DNA of 50,489 nt from assembly GCF_000331535.1 (NCBI RefSeq), contig NZ_AMZN01000061.1, positions 1 through 50,489 of the forward strand, written 5' to 3'. Every line of letters begins with the position of its first letter. Positions within the stretch are counted from its first letter, which is position 1. The notes beneath the pieces were generated by a model that made no database searches, was not told the origin of the DNA, and saw nothing but the letters and a program-made list of their open reading frames with translations. The position numbers and the translations under genes were made by a program. The DNA is from Fulvivirga imtechensis AK7 (GTDB lineage: Bacteria; Bacteroidota; Bacteroidia; Cytophagales; Cyclobacteriaceae). Below are positions 41,840 to 50,489 of this stretch, in pieces.

Positions 41840-42859
41840 TTACTTACCGAATGCCTCTACTGAATAATCAAGGTTTGTACTGTAAACAGGGAAGCTGATC
41901 TTCACCAAGGCATAAAAACCCTGTCCTTTCAGTCCTGGTCTTATACCCACTTCGCCACCATAGCCCCAGCTTAATGTACGGTTAAACTTTCCATCAAGAC
42001 CGGCTCTGAACCCAATCATACTCGTCTTAAGATCTTCAGAAGAATATGCAGTACCCTGATATAAAACATCGTCAACAGTAATAGCAGGAGCAATTAGTAC
42101 ATCAAAAAAAGCTGTTAGTATCAGATCATCAACACCCTCCTGGTACTTATTATCGAAATCTACAGCCACATTCCTGATCCAGCTCATAGACCCTCCGACA
42201 TACAGACCTTTCACATCCATGCTAGTGAATATATTGATCTCTCTTTCCTCTCCGTTGTCAACAACCGTGGCCGGCAATCCCTGGTCGGTATATATCGCAA
42301 TTGTTTCATCCTGGGCCTCAAGCGCCCGCCCTACATCAATAGCTGTATCGAAGAACATCCCTCCCAGTCGCGCTCCGTAGATCTTTCGTACTTTACAGGG
42401 TATTTCAGCATTTATAGGAACCCTTGCTGCCCATTTATCACCCTTGTAGCTCTTTTTGTACAGGTACATTTTTGTCTTAGAGCTTTCCTCGAAATCCTTG
42501 ATGTGGTATGTTGCCCCAAACTCAAAGTAGTTTAATATATCTATTTGGTTATCAACATCGCTGTTGTTATGTGCAATATCCCTTGTCAGGTCGAACTTTC
42601 TTGTATAGGTCTTTCTGGCATGAGCCCTGAAGCTCATTTGATCTTTTAAGAAATAGGTAGCCTCCAAACCAAATCCGGCATTGACATTAGCCTTCCACAA
42701 CTCGCCATAAATGGGCTGAAACTGCACAAACAATGCATTAATCGCATAAGGTTCGTCATATAATTCCTCGTAAGTGACAGGCTGTTGATCGCTTCTTTTC
42801 TGAGCATGTACAGCTACTCCACAAAGAATGAGTAAAGAAAAAATGAGAGACTTTTTCAC
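41840..42859 (-). CDS. Secreted, probably outer-membrane beta-barrel protein
   Basis: This 339-residue protein has a signal peptide (MKKSLIFSLLILCGVAVHAQ, cut after AHA). The start is a GTG at 42859. No in-frame ATG would keep the signal, so the GTG is accepted. The mature part alternates polar and aromatic residues (NAGFGLEATYFLKDQMSFRAHARKTY, WGYGGEVGIRPGLKGQGFYALVKISFPVY), as in beta-barrels. I recognise no named family. It stands alone with a terminator, upstream of and separate from hutI. Confidence 0.75.
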   Translation of the reverse strand: MKKSLIFSLLILCGVAVHAQKRSDQQPVTYEELYDEPYAINALFVQFQPIYGELWKANVNAGFGLEATYFLKDQMSFRAHARKTYTRKFDLTRDIAHNNSDVDNQIDILNYFEFGATYHIKDFEESSKTKMYLYKKSYKGDKWAARVPINAEIPCKVRKIYGARLGGMFFDTAIDVGRALEAQDETIAIYTDQGLPATVVDNGEEREINIFTSMDVKGLYVGGSMSWIRNVAVDFDNKYQEGVDDLILTAFFDVLIAPAITVDDVLYQGTAYSSEDLKTSMIGFRAGLDGKFNRTLSWGYGGEVGIRPGLKGQGFYALVKISFPVYSTNLDYSVEAFGK

Positions 42860-43082
42860 TATGATTATATTAAAAAATAGGTTCTACCAAGCAGACAACA
42901 GTTAATCAAAGATATAAAAATAATAAATTCTGATACAAATACCACAATTATTTCCTGAACCCTGTTTCACTCAATTAATGGTTGAATCTGCGTCAAGGTA
43001 ACTTTTTTAAAACAATTATCTCTTTGGTATTCATTAAAAAATACATTTTTTATAATTTACACCCCTCAATTCGACCAGCTTC

Positions 43083-44315
43083 ATGCGGATAAGAAGAAAG
43101 ACAAATCAATGTCTTAATTGCGGATATACCCTTGACCGGGTTTATAACTACTGCCCCAACTGTGGCCAGGAAAATGATGATAATAACGTTTCGATAGGCA
43201 CCCTGCTAGGTGATTTTTTTAATACCTACTTTGCGCTTGACTCGAAGTTAGCTAAAACCATCAAACCTTTTTTCTTTTCTCCGGGCCACCTAACCAACCG
43301 ATATGCCGAAGGAAAGCGAGTAAGCTATGCTCATCCGTTACGATTGTACCTCATCATCAGTTTATTCTTCTTTTTCATTTTCACCGTAGTAGGAAAAAAA
43401 GTAATCAGTGAAGATGACAAGGATAAACCGGTGATACAAACCTCTTACTCTATTAAAGATATTGACGGGCTGGATAAAGAAACACTAAATCAACTCGACA
43501 GTATTTTATCCGATAATACCGTCAAAGCCATTGCCAAAGATATACGGGGTGATGATGATCTGGAAAAATTTCAAAAGGCGCTTAATAATAACCTGACCGA
43601 TCAGGACAAAGAGGCATTGAGAGATGCTTTTGGCAATAATACCCTGGCATTGCTAGGTTTGGATAGTACCAGGGTTGACTCATTGGATACTATTGCTGAT
43701 GTTGAAAATACAGCAACGAAGAATAAGCCTGAGTACATTAAAAATGAAAATAGTGGCTTCATTTTAGGAAGACTGGACTGGGAATTGATCAATGAATTGA
43801 AGCACAACAGGGAATATACCGACTCAGAAATACTCGATTCGATGAAACTTGGCGAACTATCGGGGTTTGATCGACACCTTGCTATGCAATCGATCCGGGT
43901 ACAGCGTGCTGATAAGGAGCAATTTGTAGAATATATGCTGAAAAATATACCCCTGATGATGCTGCTGCTTATACCGATCTTTGCACTGATCCTGAAGCTG
44001 CTATATGTCAGACGAAAACAGTTGTATATTAAACACCTGATCCATGCCCTACACCTGCATACATTTTCATATTTCTTTTATGGAATAAGCCTCCTGGTTA
44101 TCTTTTTTATGATGGAGGGTTCCTCTCTACGAAATAATCTTGCGCTCTTAAGCTTCATCTTAGTATCCACTTATGCATATATATCGTTCTTAAAGGTCTA
44201 TAAGCAGCACTGGTTCAAGACATTTATTAAATTCAATGTTGCAGGCTTTATCTACATCTTTTTTATAATGATATTCTTCCTTGCTGAAATGGTCATCTCT
44301 ATGCTGCTTTTTTAG
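43083..44315 (+). CDS. DUF3667 membrane protein with zinc ribbon
   Basis: This 410-residue protein has an N-terminal zinc ribbon with C10-x2-C13 and C24-x2-C27 (CLNCGYTLDRVYNYCPNCGQE). The DUF3667 block SKLAKTIKPFFFSPGHLTNRYAEGKRVSYAHPLRLYL and a first membrane helix (LIISLFFFFIFTVVG) follow. A polar loop then spans about 115-290, and several helices come after it (MMLLLIPIFALILKLLY, HTFSYFFYGISLLVIFFMM, IYIFFIMIFFLAEMVISMLLF). The family is common in Bacteroidota and has no known role. The gene is single. Confidence 0.87.
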   Translation: MRIRRKTNQCLNCGYTLDRVYNYCPNCGQENDDNNVSIGTLLGDFFNTYFALDSKLAKTIKPFFFSPGHLTNRYAEGKRVSYAHPLRLYLIISLFFFFIFTVVGKKVISEDDKDKPVIQTSYSIKDIDGLDKETLNQLDSILSDNTVKAIAKDIRGDDDLEKFQKALNNNLTDQDKEALRDAFGNNTLALLGLDSTRVDSLDTIADVENTATKNKPEYIKNENSGFILGRLDWELINELKHNREYTDSEILDSMKLGELSGFDRHLAMQSIRVQRADKEQFVEYMLKNIPLMMLLLIPIFALILKLLYVRRKQLYIKHLIHALHLHTFSYFFYGISLLVIFFMMEGSSLRNNLALLSFILVSTYAYISFLKVYKQHWFKTFIKFNVAGFIYIFFIMIFFLAEMVISMLLF

Positions 44316-44334
44316 TGATTAAAATGCCCACCAC

Positions 44335-44367
44335 CCCGTCTGTACGGTTCAAAACCGTCAGTACGGG
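44335..44367. repeat. Palindromic element, copy 1
   Basis: CCCGTCTGTACGGTT CAA AACCGTCAGTACGGG, an imperfect 33-bp palindrome. It is identical to 44699-44731 and related to 11857-11889 and 44598-44625. Confidence 0.75.
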
Positions 44368-44442
44368 TATGGCACAATCAATGCAACCCGCAGTGGATAA
44401 ATTGCAGTGGCAAGATGTAGGAGTCCTATGGTTAACGTGAGT

Positions 44443-44535
44443 TTGAAATTCTTAACGCCATTTCCTCAAGGCCGTTCTGAAGCTATGTCATTATCTACAA
44501 AATCAATGAAAAGTTGTTGGTTGCGTCAGGAAGAC
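44443..44535 (+). repeat. Dispersed repeat, copy 1
   Basis: It shares about 85-90 bp with the opposite strand at 50393-50480. Shared blocks include GAAATTCTTAACGCCATTT, CTCAAGGCCGTT, TGTCATTATC, ACAAAATCAA and AAGTTGTTGGTT. It is non-coding. Confidence 0.75.
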
Positions 44536-44698
44536 TGCCCTTTTTTAAGCATTTTATATCGCACTCATGTTATGGTTAGGAAAGTACCCCCGATAGGCTG
44601 ACGGGTTTTGAACCGTCTGACGCCAGGTTTATTATATACCCCCGTCAGTTTTTCGGTACTTCACCGTTCACCCGCATGATCTCATCAGAGATGATGAC

Positions 44699-44731
44699 CC
44701 CGTCTGTACGGTTCAAAACCGTCAGTACGGG
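44699..44731. repeat. Palindromic element, copy 2
   Basis: Identical to 44335-44367. It lies about 85 bp beyond the hemL stop and could act in transcript ending or 3' stability. Confidence 0.7.
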
Positions 44732-44814
44732 TATAGAGCACAATCCATGCACCCGGCAGTGATAAAATTGCAGTGGCGAGATGTAAGAGTCAGATCCGCC
44801 TGACACCAGCTTGA

Positions 44815-46113
44815 TTATGCACCTACCGTCAGCTCTTCCAGCACTTCATGGTTAGCCCGGATAATCTCATCAGCGATGCTATTATCAATAGCAGTGGAAA
44901 TAAAATAGGTTTCGAATTGCGAGGGAGGCAGATAAACACCTCTTTCTAACATACCCCTGAAATATCTGCCGAATAACTCTGTATTTGAGGTTTTGGCGCT
45001 ATCAAAATCAAATACCGGCTGATCAGTGAAGAACATACTGATCATAGAACCAATATGGTTAATGGTATACTTCAGGTCCAGTTTATCAAGACTCAATCTG
45101 TATCCTGCGGCTATTCTACTAGTAGTATCTTGCAGGGATTTGTAGATCTCCGAGTGTTCGTTGAGGTAAGTAAGCATAGCCAATCCTGCTGACATCGCAA
45201 CGGGGTTTCCGGATAAAGTTCCCGCCTGGTATACAGGTCCTGCAGGCGAAACAAAGTCCATGATCTCAGCCTTTCCTCCGTACGCTCCTACCGGCATACC
45301 TCCGCCAATAATTTTCCCGAGGGTAGTCAGGTCCGGTCGCACTCCAAAAAGCTCCTGAGCTCCTCCTTTTGACAATCTGAACCCGGTCATCACCTCATCG
45401 AAAATGAGAACAATACCGTTTTTATCACAGATATCGCGAAGTCCGAGCAAATAACCCTCTTGCGGCAAAACGCAACCCATGTTGCCGGCAACGGGCTCAA
45501 GTATAATGGCCGCTATATTACCGTTATTCCTATCTACCAGGTCCTGAACTGCTTTTAGGTTATTAAACGGAGCAGTAAGTGTATCCTGAGCTGTACCTTT
45601 TGTAACTCCTGGGCTATTGGGAATACCCATGGTAGCCGCGCCACTTCCGGCTGCAATTAAAAAAGAGTCGCCATGACCATGGTAGCAGCCTTCAAATTTT
45701 ATGATCTTATCACGACCGGTAAACCCTCTGGCCAGCCTTAATGCAGACATAGTGGCCTCAGTACCGGAGTTTACCATCCTCACCTTTTCCACAGATGGCA
45801 TCATATGCGTGATCAATTCAGCTATTTCAACCTCTTTACGTGTCGGAGCCCCAAAAGACAGTGAATGATCTACAGCCTCTCGAACAGCCTGAGCTATACC
45901 TTCATGCCCATGTCCCAATATCATCGGCCCCCAGGAATTGATGAGATCAATGTATTTGTTGTCATCCTCATCAAACATATATGCCCCCTTTGAAGATTTT
46001 ATAAAAAGAGGGTCTCCGCCTACCGCTTTAAAGGCCCTTACGGGTGAGTTTACCCCGCCTGGTATATACTTTTGTGCTTCGGAAAATAACGCTCTACTTT
46101 TTTCTATCTTCAT
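44815..46113 (-). CDS. hemL: Glutamate-1-semialdehyde 2,1-aminomutase
   Basis: This 432-residue PLP enzyme makes 5-aminolevulinate in the C5 tetrapyrrole route. Family blocks are YIPGGVNSPVRAFKAVGGDP, MVNSGTEATMSALRLARG, ILEPVAGNMG, FDEVMTGFR, and the PLP-binding Lys267 in TTLGKIIGGGMPVGAYGG. The ATG at 46113 is preferred to a TTG four codons earlier. It overlaps the end of the preceding gene by 20 bp, so it is the last gene of the guaA operon. A decayed second copy of its 3' end lies downstream. Confidence 0.95.
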   Translation of the reverse strand: MKIEKSRALFSEAQKYIPGGVNSPVRAFKAVGGDPLFIKSSKGAYMFDEDDNKYIDLINSWGPMILGHGHEGIAQAVREAVDHSLSFGAPTRKEVEIAELITHMMPSVEKVRMVNSGTEATMSALRLARGFTGRDKIIKFEGCYHGHGDSFLIAAGSGAATMGIPNSPGVTKGTAQDTLTAPFNNLKAVQDLVDRNNGNIAAIILEPVAGNMGCVLPQEGYLLGLRDICDKNGIVLIFDEVMTGFRLSKGGAQELFGVRPDLTTLGKIIGGGMPVGAYGGKAEIMDFVSPAGPVYQAGTLSGNPVAMSAGLAMLTYLNEHSEIYKSLQDTTSRIAAGYRLSLDKLDLKYTINHIGSMISMFFTDQPVFDFDSAKTSNTELFGRYFRGMLERGVYLPPSQFETYFISTAIDNSIADEIIRANHEVLEELTVGA

Positions 46114-47857
46114 CTTCTTGCTCAATTTCGTAAACTACTTTTAACCCTTCGTCTCCGAAGGTTAACATCGGCACTACCTCATTATCCTGAGATTGATGAT
46201 AACAATACCCGATGGTGAGGTAGCCATCCATTAAATATTCTTTGTTCCAGCCCAACTGAAAGTATTTTCCATATTTATGAAGACTATGTCCTAAGAATTT
46301 CATCAGGTCATAACCAATTTCGGCGGTCCTTGATGGTGGCACCTTATGTTTTTTTACGTACTTACTTCTAAAGGCCTCATACGCCTCTGTCTCTTTGGGA
46401 ATGTATAATGGTGCATAAAGCACCACTCCTAATCGCTGATAGGCTTCGTAATTGATCGCAGGCAAATCCAGCCAATTGACAGAACCCACTACCATAATGG
46501 AGTCGCCCCGTGTCTCCACCGCACTCATCACTTTAGCGGAAATAAGATCATTATCGGAAGCAACGAATATATGCCCAATGCTATCCTGAGCTATGGTAAG
46601 GTTACTCCTGCCCTCTTCGGAAGTAGCTTCCTTAATTTTCTCATCCGATATCAAAAGCAGGTCCAGTATTTGACGAGAATTACGCTTTTTGATCTCCTTC
46701 ATAATAGCTACCTTAAAGCCATAAGATTCTATCCTTTGCTTGTAAGCAATAGCCAGCACCGAATCATTCCTGGTTTCACCATAGAAAATAATGCAGTTCT
46801 TATTTCGAGCCTTCTTTTCTATGTAGTCAGCCGTTTTTCTCCCTACTGTTTCATTACTTGGGTTCAAAAGGAAAGAATAAGGATTATTGCCCACAATGTC
46901 AGAATCCGAGGACAAGGGGTTGATCATATTGATCTTATGTCGAAAAGAAAATTGCTGAACCACAGCCCTTGCATCCGGGAAAAGCGGTCCGATGATCAGG
47001 TCCATACTCTTCAACTCATCTTTCTCCAATATTTTGGCGGTAACGGTACTATCTCCACGAGTATCATAGGCATACAGCTCTATATTGATGTCTTGTGCTT
47101 TTAATGAATCTATTGCCAGTTGTATGCCATGGTAGGTATCCAATACCAGTTGATTAACTTTTTTCCGGTCGTTTGGCTCCAGACGGTTCATGAGAAAAGG
47201 AAAAAGAACGGCTACTCTATACTTGTCTTTGAATACGCTCTTTTCTACCTTCACTACACTCAGGCCCGCTTTATCCAGATCGAATTTCCTTATCAATTCA
47301 TCTAAAAGCTCCTGGTCCTGATTGATAAGTGTCTGACTGGCAATGTTCTTAGCCAGTACTTCTGCAATTACCCTATCATCAGCATTATTTTTATACAGCT
47401 CTTTTAACCGTTCTACCTTCTCAATTCCTGAAAAAGTATGATATTTCAGGTTACGGATATCATCTTGAAATGCCTTATCTCTAATGCTTTTGAGTACATT
47501 GAGCCCCTGGTTATACTCCTCATTTTCGAAATAGATCTTCCCCAACCAGAAGTTAACCTCATTCATTCTAGACCATGATGGAAATCTGTCTCTGATCTGC
47601 AGAAACATATTTTTCGCCACCGGAGGGTATCCTTCCCGGTAGGCCGCCACTGCATAGTAAAAAGAGGCGTATGGTGCAAACGGGTTATTTTCATTCGCCT
47701 GAGTCAGAGACTTAAAGGCCTCCATTGCCAGGCTATATTTTCCATTGTTAAATAATTCCTTTGCATTCAGATACTGCTGTTGGTTACTTACCTGAGCAAA
47801 AGCGGTCGTAAGACCAATAAAAAGCCAAAATACAACAAAACTCTTTATATATTTCAT
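46094..47857 (-). CDS. Exported TPR plus periplasmic-binding-protein-like protein
   Basis: This 587-residue protein has a signal peptide (MKYIKSFVVFWLFIGLTTAFAQ), which fixes the ATG at 47857. Residues 25-220 are TPR-like helices (QQYLNAKELFNNGKYSLAMEAFKSLT, FWLGKIYFENEEYNQGLNVLKSI). Residues about 230-575 form a type I periplasmic-binding-protein fold (YRVAVLFPFLMNRL, DLIIGPLFPDARAVVQQF, NMINPLSSDSDIVGNNPYSFLLNPS). Annotation tools would call it an ABC amino-acid binding protein, but no transporter is nearby. The TPR-PBP layout resembles LpoA, the activator of peptidoglycan synthase, which is an inference. It starts 4 bp after guaA and overlaps hemL. Confidence 0.85.
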   Translation of the reverse strand: MKYIKSFVVFWLFIGLTTAFAQVSNQQQYLNAKELFNNGKYSLAMEAFKSLTQANENNPFAPYASFYYAVAAYREGYPPVAKNMFLQIRDRFPSWSRMNEVNFWLGKIYFENEEYNQGLNVLKSIRDKAFQDDIRNLKYHTFSGIEKVERLKELYKNNADDRVIAEVLAKNIASQTLINQDQELLDELIRKFDLDKAGLSVVKVEKSVFKDKYRVAVLFPFLMNRLEPNDRKKVNQLVLDTYHGIQLAIDSLKAQDINIELYAYDTRGDSTVTAKILEKDELKSMDLIIGPLFPDARAVVQQFSFRHKINMINPLSSDSDIVGNNPYSFLLNPSNETVGRKTADYIEKKARNKNCIIFYGETRNDSVLAIAYKQRIESYGFKVAIMKEIKKRNSRQILDLLLISDEKIKEATSEEGRSNLTIAQDSIGHIFVASDNDLISAKVMSAVETRGDSIMVVGSVNWLDLPAINYEAYQRLGVVLYAPLYIPKETEAYEAFRSKYVKKHKVPPSRTAEIGYDLMKFLGHSLHKYGKYFQLGWNKEYLMDGYLTIGYCYHQSQDNEVVPMLTFGDEGLKVVYEIEQEDEDRKK

Positions 47858-47861
47858 ATTG

Positions 47862-49391
47862 TTATTCCCACTCAATAGTAGCCGGCGGTTTGGAACTGAT
47901 GTCATAAACCACCCTGTTTACTCCTTTGACAGTATTAATTATTTCATTAGATACATCTGCTAAAAATTCATATGGCAAATGACACCAATCAGCAGTCATA
48001 CCATCAACGCTGGTAACAGCTCTCAAGCTCACCACGCGCTCATAGGTACGCTCATCACCCATCACACCCACAGACTGAATGGGTAGTAAAATCGCCCCTG
48101 CCTGCCACACATCATCGTATAATCCGGCTTTTTTAAGGCCATTGATAAATATATGATCCACCTCCTGCAAAATGTGTACCTTTTCCGGAGTGATGTCACC
48201 TAATATCCTGATACCCAATCCGGGACCAGGGAAGGGGTGTCTTCCCAGGATATTCTGGTGTATCTCCAAAGTCTTACCCACTAAACGAACCTCGTCTTTA
48301 AAAAGTGTATTTAACGGCTCCACTACTTTTAGCTTCATAAAATCGGGTAATCCACCTACGTTGTGGTGCGATTTAATGGTGGCTGACGGACCCTTTACAG
48401 AAACTGATTCTATCACATCAGGATAAATGGTACCTTGCCCGAGCCATTTTACATTCTGTATTTTATGAGCCTCTGCATCAAAAACTTCAATAAATACCCG
48501 ACCGATGGCTTTCCTCTTATCTTCCGGATCTGTCAATCCTTTTAATGCTTCATAAAACTGCTCCCTTGCATCTACCCCCTTCACGTTGAGGCCCATGTCT
48601 TTGTAGGAATGCAATACATCTTCAAATTCATTTTTTCTAAGCAACCCGTTATCTACGAATATACAATGTAGGTTTTTACCTATAGCATGATGAATTAGTG
48701 TAGCTGCAACAGAAGAATCTACCCCTCCAGATAAGCCCATTACTACTTTATCATCTCCCAATTGCGCTTTCAAACCAGCTACTGTAGTCTCCACAAAAAT
48801 ATCGGGTGTCCAATCCTGGGCGCATCCGCAAATGTGAACTACGAAATTTCTGAGGATGGTCTTGCCCTCCAGGCTATGAGTAACCTCCGGGTGAAACTGA
48901 ATACCGTAGGTATCTTCCCCTTTTTTCTTAAACGCCGCAACACGCACTGAGGCTGTACTAGCTATCAGTTCATAAGCATCGGGAAGCTCAGCTATGGTAT
49001 CGGCATGCGACATCCATACCTGTGAGTCTATGGATATTTCCTTCATCAGATCATTATGCTGATCTACTTTTGATAGCTTGGCGCGACCGTATTCTCTGAT
49101 ATTTGAAGGCAAAACATTACCTCCGTTCTTTTGTGCCATCAACTGTGCTCCATAGCACACGCCAAGCACAGGCACTTTTCCACTATAGTTTTCAAGGTCA
49201 ACATCCGGTGCATCCTCTTGCCTCACCGAACAGGGGCTACCTGATAGAATTACGCCTTTAATATCATCTGTTAGCTCTGGTGGGTTGTTAAACGGGTGTA
49301 TTTCACAATATACATTTAACTCTCTGACTCTCCTGGCAATTAGCTGAGTGTACTGCGAGCCAAAATCTAGGATCAATATCTGTTCTGCCAT
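47862..49391 (-). CDS. guaA: GMP synthase (glutamine-hydrolysing)
   Basis: This 509-residue cytosolic enzyme aminates XMP to GMP. The N-terminal class I amidotransferase domain has Cys79 in [11 protein letters not shown] and the His-Glu pair in [11 protein letters not shown]. The ATP-pyrophosphatase P-loop is [14 protein letters not shown], and the dimerisation domain ends [15 protein letters not shown]. The length is normal. A -7 box ends 4 bp before the ATG, so the mRNA is probably leaderless. It is first in a guaA / TPR-PBP / hemL operon joined by a 4-bp gap and a 20-bp overlap. Confidence 0.96.
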   Translation of the reverse strand: MAEQILILDFGSQYTQLIARRVRELNVYCEIHPFNNPPELTDDIKGVILSGSPCSVRQEDAPDVDLENYSGKVPVLGVCYGAQLMAQKNGGNVLPSNIREYGRAKLSKVDQHNDLMKEISIDSQVWMSHADTIAELPDAYELIASTASVRVAAFKKKGEDTYGIQFHPEVTHSLEGKTILRNFVVHICGCAQDWTPDIFVETTVAGLKAQLGDDKVVMGLSGGVDSSVAATLIHHAIGKNLHCIFVDNGLLRKNEFEDVLHSYKDMGLNVKGVDAREQFYEALKGLTDPEDKRKAIGRVFIEVFDAEAHKIQNVKWLGQGTIYPDVIESVSVKGPSATIKSHHNVGGLPDFMKLKVVEPLNTLFKDEVRLVGKTLEIHQNILGRHPFPGPGLGIRILGDITPEKVHILQEVDHIFINGLKKAGLYDDVWQAGAILLPIQSVGVMGDERTYERVVSLRAVTSVDGMTADWCHLPYEFLADVSNEIINTVKGVNRVVYDISSKPPATIEWE

Positions 49392-49395
49392 GCTG

Positions 49396-49403
49396 CAAAA
49401 ATA
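49396..49403 (-). promoter_or_regulatory. -7 box of guaA
   Basis: On the minus strand it reads TATTTTTG (exact TAnnTTTG), 4 bp before the ATG at 49391. The same placement is seen for hutI and hisS. Confidence 0.5.
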
Positions 49404-49552
49404 GCATGACAGATGTGGAAATACTATTAAATTGATAAAAGATGCTAAACAGAAAATTAGTGCCCACTGTTAGAGGGTAAAGAGTTGATCTATAGGCGAA
49501 AATATCAGTTGGCACAATTTTTACTCCTTATCAGGAAAAAACAAAATAGCAT

Positions 49553-50365
49553 ATGATGAAGAAATATATTTTCCCCGCTATATTTTCTGTTGCTCTTTTT
49601 TTTATAGCGCTCATTTTGTCGGGTTGTGATAAAAATGATAACCTGGTGATCTTCTCTGTAGAAGATGATAGACGGCTCGGTGCCCAGGTAAGCGAAGAGA
49701 TACGCAAAGACCCGTCCTTCAAGCTTATACCTGAAGAGCAGAACCCGGAAGCTTATGAATACATCAATAATATGGTTGATGAAATTCTGAACAGTGGAGA
49801 GGTTGCTTATCGCGATGAATTTGTTTGGGAGGTAACCCTCATTGACAATGACACGGTGCTTAATGCTTTTGCTACCCCCGGAGGATACATCTATGTATAT
49901 ACCGGCTTGATCAAATACCTGGAAACAGCGGATGCTCTTGAAGGTGTTCTGGGTCATGAAATAGCACATGCCGACTTACGTCATACGAGCAGAAACCTCC
50001 AAAAGATGTATGGTGTTTCCATATTATTGAGCGTTGTGTTGGGTAAAGACCCCAATGCGCTGGAACAGATTGCCGGACAGATCGCTGGTACTGTCGCTGG
50101 TCTGAGATTCAGCCGGGAGTATGAATCTGAAGCAGATAACAAGTCAGTGGTATACCTGGCGGCAACGTCATACGCCTGCAATGGTGCTGCTTTTTTCTTT
50201 GAAAGGCTGCTTGAAGAAGGTCAGGCTTCACCTCCGGAATTTCTCAGTACCCACCCTAGTCCTGAAAATCGTGTTGCAGACATTAATGCTCAGGCGGAAT
50301 CTGTTGGGTGTGAGACCACTCTTGCTACCGACACTGGCTATGAAGCCTTTAAAGCCAGTTTGTAG
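49553..50365 (+). CDS. M48 family metalloprotease lipoprotein (BepA/LoiP-like)
   Basis: This 270-residue exported zinc protease has a lipobox LSGC with acylated Cys25. The active site is H135-E-I-A-H139 (GVLGHEIAHADLRHT), and the third ligand is Glu191 in REYESEAD. LNAFATPGGYIYVYTGLI is the typical strand before the active helix. Lipid-anchored M48C enzymes of this size cut misassembled outer-membrane proteins in Proteobacteria. The same role here is inferred. The ATG at 49553 or the one directly after it may be used. The gene is complete. Confidence 0.92.
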   Translation: MMKKYIFPAIFSVALFFIALILSGCDKNDNLVIFSVEDDRRLGAQVSEEIRKDPSFKLIPEEQNPEAYEYINNMVDEILNSGEVAYRDEFVWEVTLIDNDTVLNAFATPGGYIYVYTGLIKYLETADALEGVLGHEIAHADLRHTSRNLQKMYGVSILLSVVLGKDPNALEQIAGQIAGTVAGLRFSREYESEADNKSVVYLAATSYACNGAAFFFERLLEEGQASPPEFLSTHPSPENRVADINAQAESVGCETTLATDTGYEAFKASL

Positions 50366-50392
50366 AATAAAATAAGGGTCTCAAAAGTCAAG

Positions 50393-50480
50393 GTCATCCC
50401 GAGGTAACCAACAACTTTCAGTTGATTTTGTGGATAATGACAAATTAACGGCCTTGAGAAAATGGCGTTAAGAATTTCAA
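50393..50480 (-). repeat. Dispersed repeat, copy 2 (inverted)
   Basis: Reverse complement of 44443-44535, with a few substitutions and one short gap. It lies downstream of the M48 lipoprotein and runs close to the window end. Confidence 0.75.
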
Positions 50481-50489
50481 TGCCACACG

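Larger units (their letters stand above)
44335..44880. repeat. Tandem duplication including the hemL 3' end, interrupted by an insert
   Basis: 44335-44427 matches 44699-44791 (about 90 percent by eye). 44614-44696 matches 44797-44880, the latter being the 3' end of hemL. The first copy still encodes a decayed HemL tail on the minus strand (ISDEIMRVNGEVPKN against IADEIIRANHEVLEE). About 186 bp in copy 1 has no equivalent in copy 2 and contains the dispersed repeat at 44443-44535. No gene is supported in 44316-44814. Confidence 0.7.

Noticed and set aside
44407-44601. 64-codon frame in the hemL downstream spacer
   Set aside because: It lies across the repeat insert (44443-44535), and its frame is not kept in the other copy at 50393-50480.
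46571-47104. 177-codon plus-strand frame opposite the TPR/binding-protein gene
   Set aside because: The minus-strand protein is clearly coding (signal peptide, TPR, binding fold), and this frame has a composition typical of antisense.

Overview
The window comes from a Bacteroidota genome, most likely order Cytophagales (a Fulvivirga-like marine lineage is my guess, not proven). The evidence is a type IX secretion cargo with a C-terminal type B (CHU_C/gliding-motility) sorting domain, -7 boxes of the Bacteroidota form TAnnTTTG, few Shine-Dalgarno sequences, a three-subunit diheme-type succinate:quinone oxidoreductase, a fused IcmF mutase, and families concentrated in this phylum (DUF3667, YfhO-type membrane protein, short PspC protein, lipoprotein-YqaE chimera). 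Almost all of it is chromosomal housekeeping DNA. There are no rRNA, tRNA, CRISPR, plasmid or phage modules. The left edge may be the end of an insertion sequence that truncates a small gene.

Layout. 0-8 kb: phosphodiesterase, Lys/Ala/Glu-rich small protein, hisS-hutH (ATGA overlap), a type IX secreted surface protein, ybaB-glycosyltransferase. 8-15 kb: PspC-like protein, OmpA/TPR lipoprotein, pyruvate dehydrogenase E1 beta, an acetyltransferase, an orphan DUF4157 (eCIS-type) effector with a candidate cysteine-protease tail, an SRPBCC protein. 14.5-19 kb: type II sulfide:quinone oxidoreductase with a perfect CRP/FNR-type palindrome upstream, then ffh. 17.4-22.2 kb: a molybdenum-cofactor island (moeA, moaC-mobA, moaE-moaD, moaA) in alternating orientations. 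22-31 kb: YfhO-like membrane protein, Ste24-like protease, sdhC-sdhA-[S23-like insert]-sdhB. 31-39 kb: RlmL-like methyltransferase overlapping a patatin, IcmF, LON-domain protein. 39-50 kb: an acetyltransferase pseudogene with one in-frame TGA, OsmC, hutI, a possible outer-membrane protein, DUF3667, the guaA/TPR-binding-protein/hemL operon, and an M48 lipoprotein.

How the genes work together. HutH and HutI are two steps of histidine degradation, but hutU and the last step are not here. SdhCAB, PdhB and SQR feed carbon and electrons into central respiration. The moa/moe/mob genes supply most of the Moco pathway, though no molybdoenzyme, molybdate transporter or MoeB-like activator is in view.

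The most unusual signal is in the spacers. Several hold short degenerate tandem 'word' arrays (GGCAGT, GTGAGT, CGTAAAT, CTCAATACT, ACTTCCG, ACTGAGAAC, GTTAATG), partly repeated in the same order at different loci and often running up to a start codon. One word array forms a 20/21-bp inverted repeat around a small S23/Avd-like four-helix-bundle gene that interrupts sdhA-sdhB, with the gene's start and stop codons next to or inside the repeats. This looks like a small insertion cassette. The solitary arrays could be related elements or footprints.
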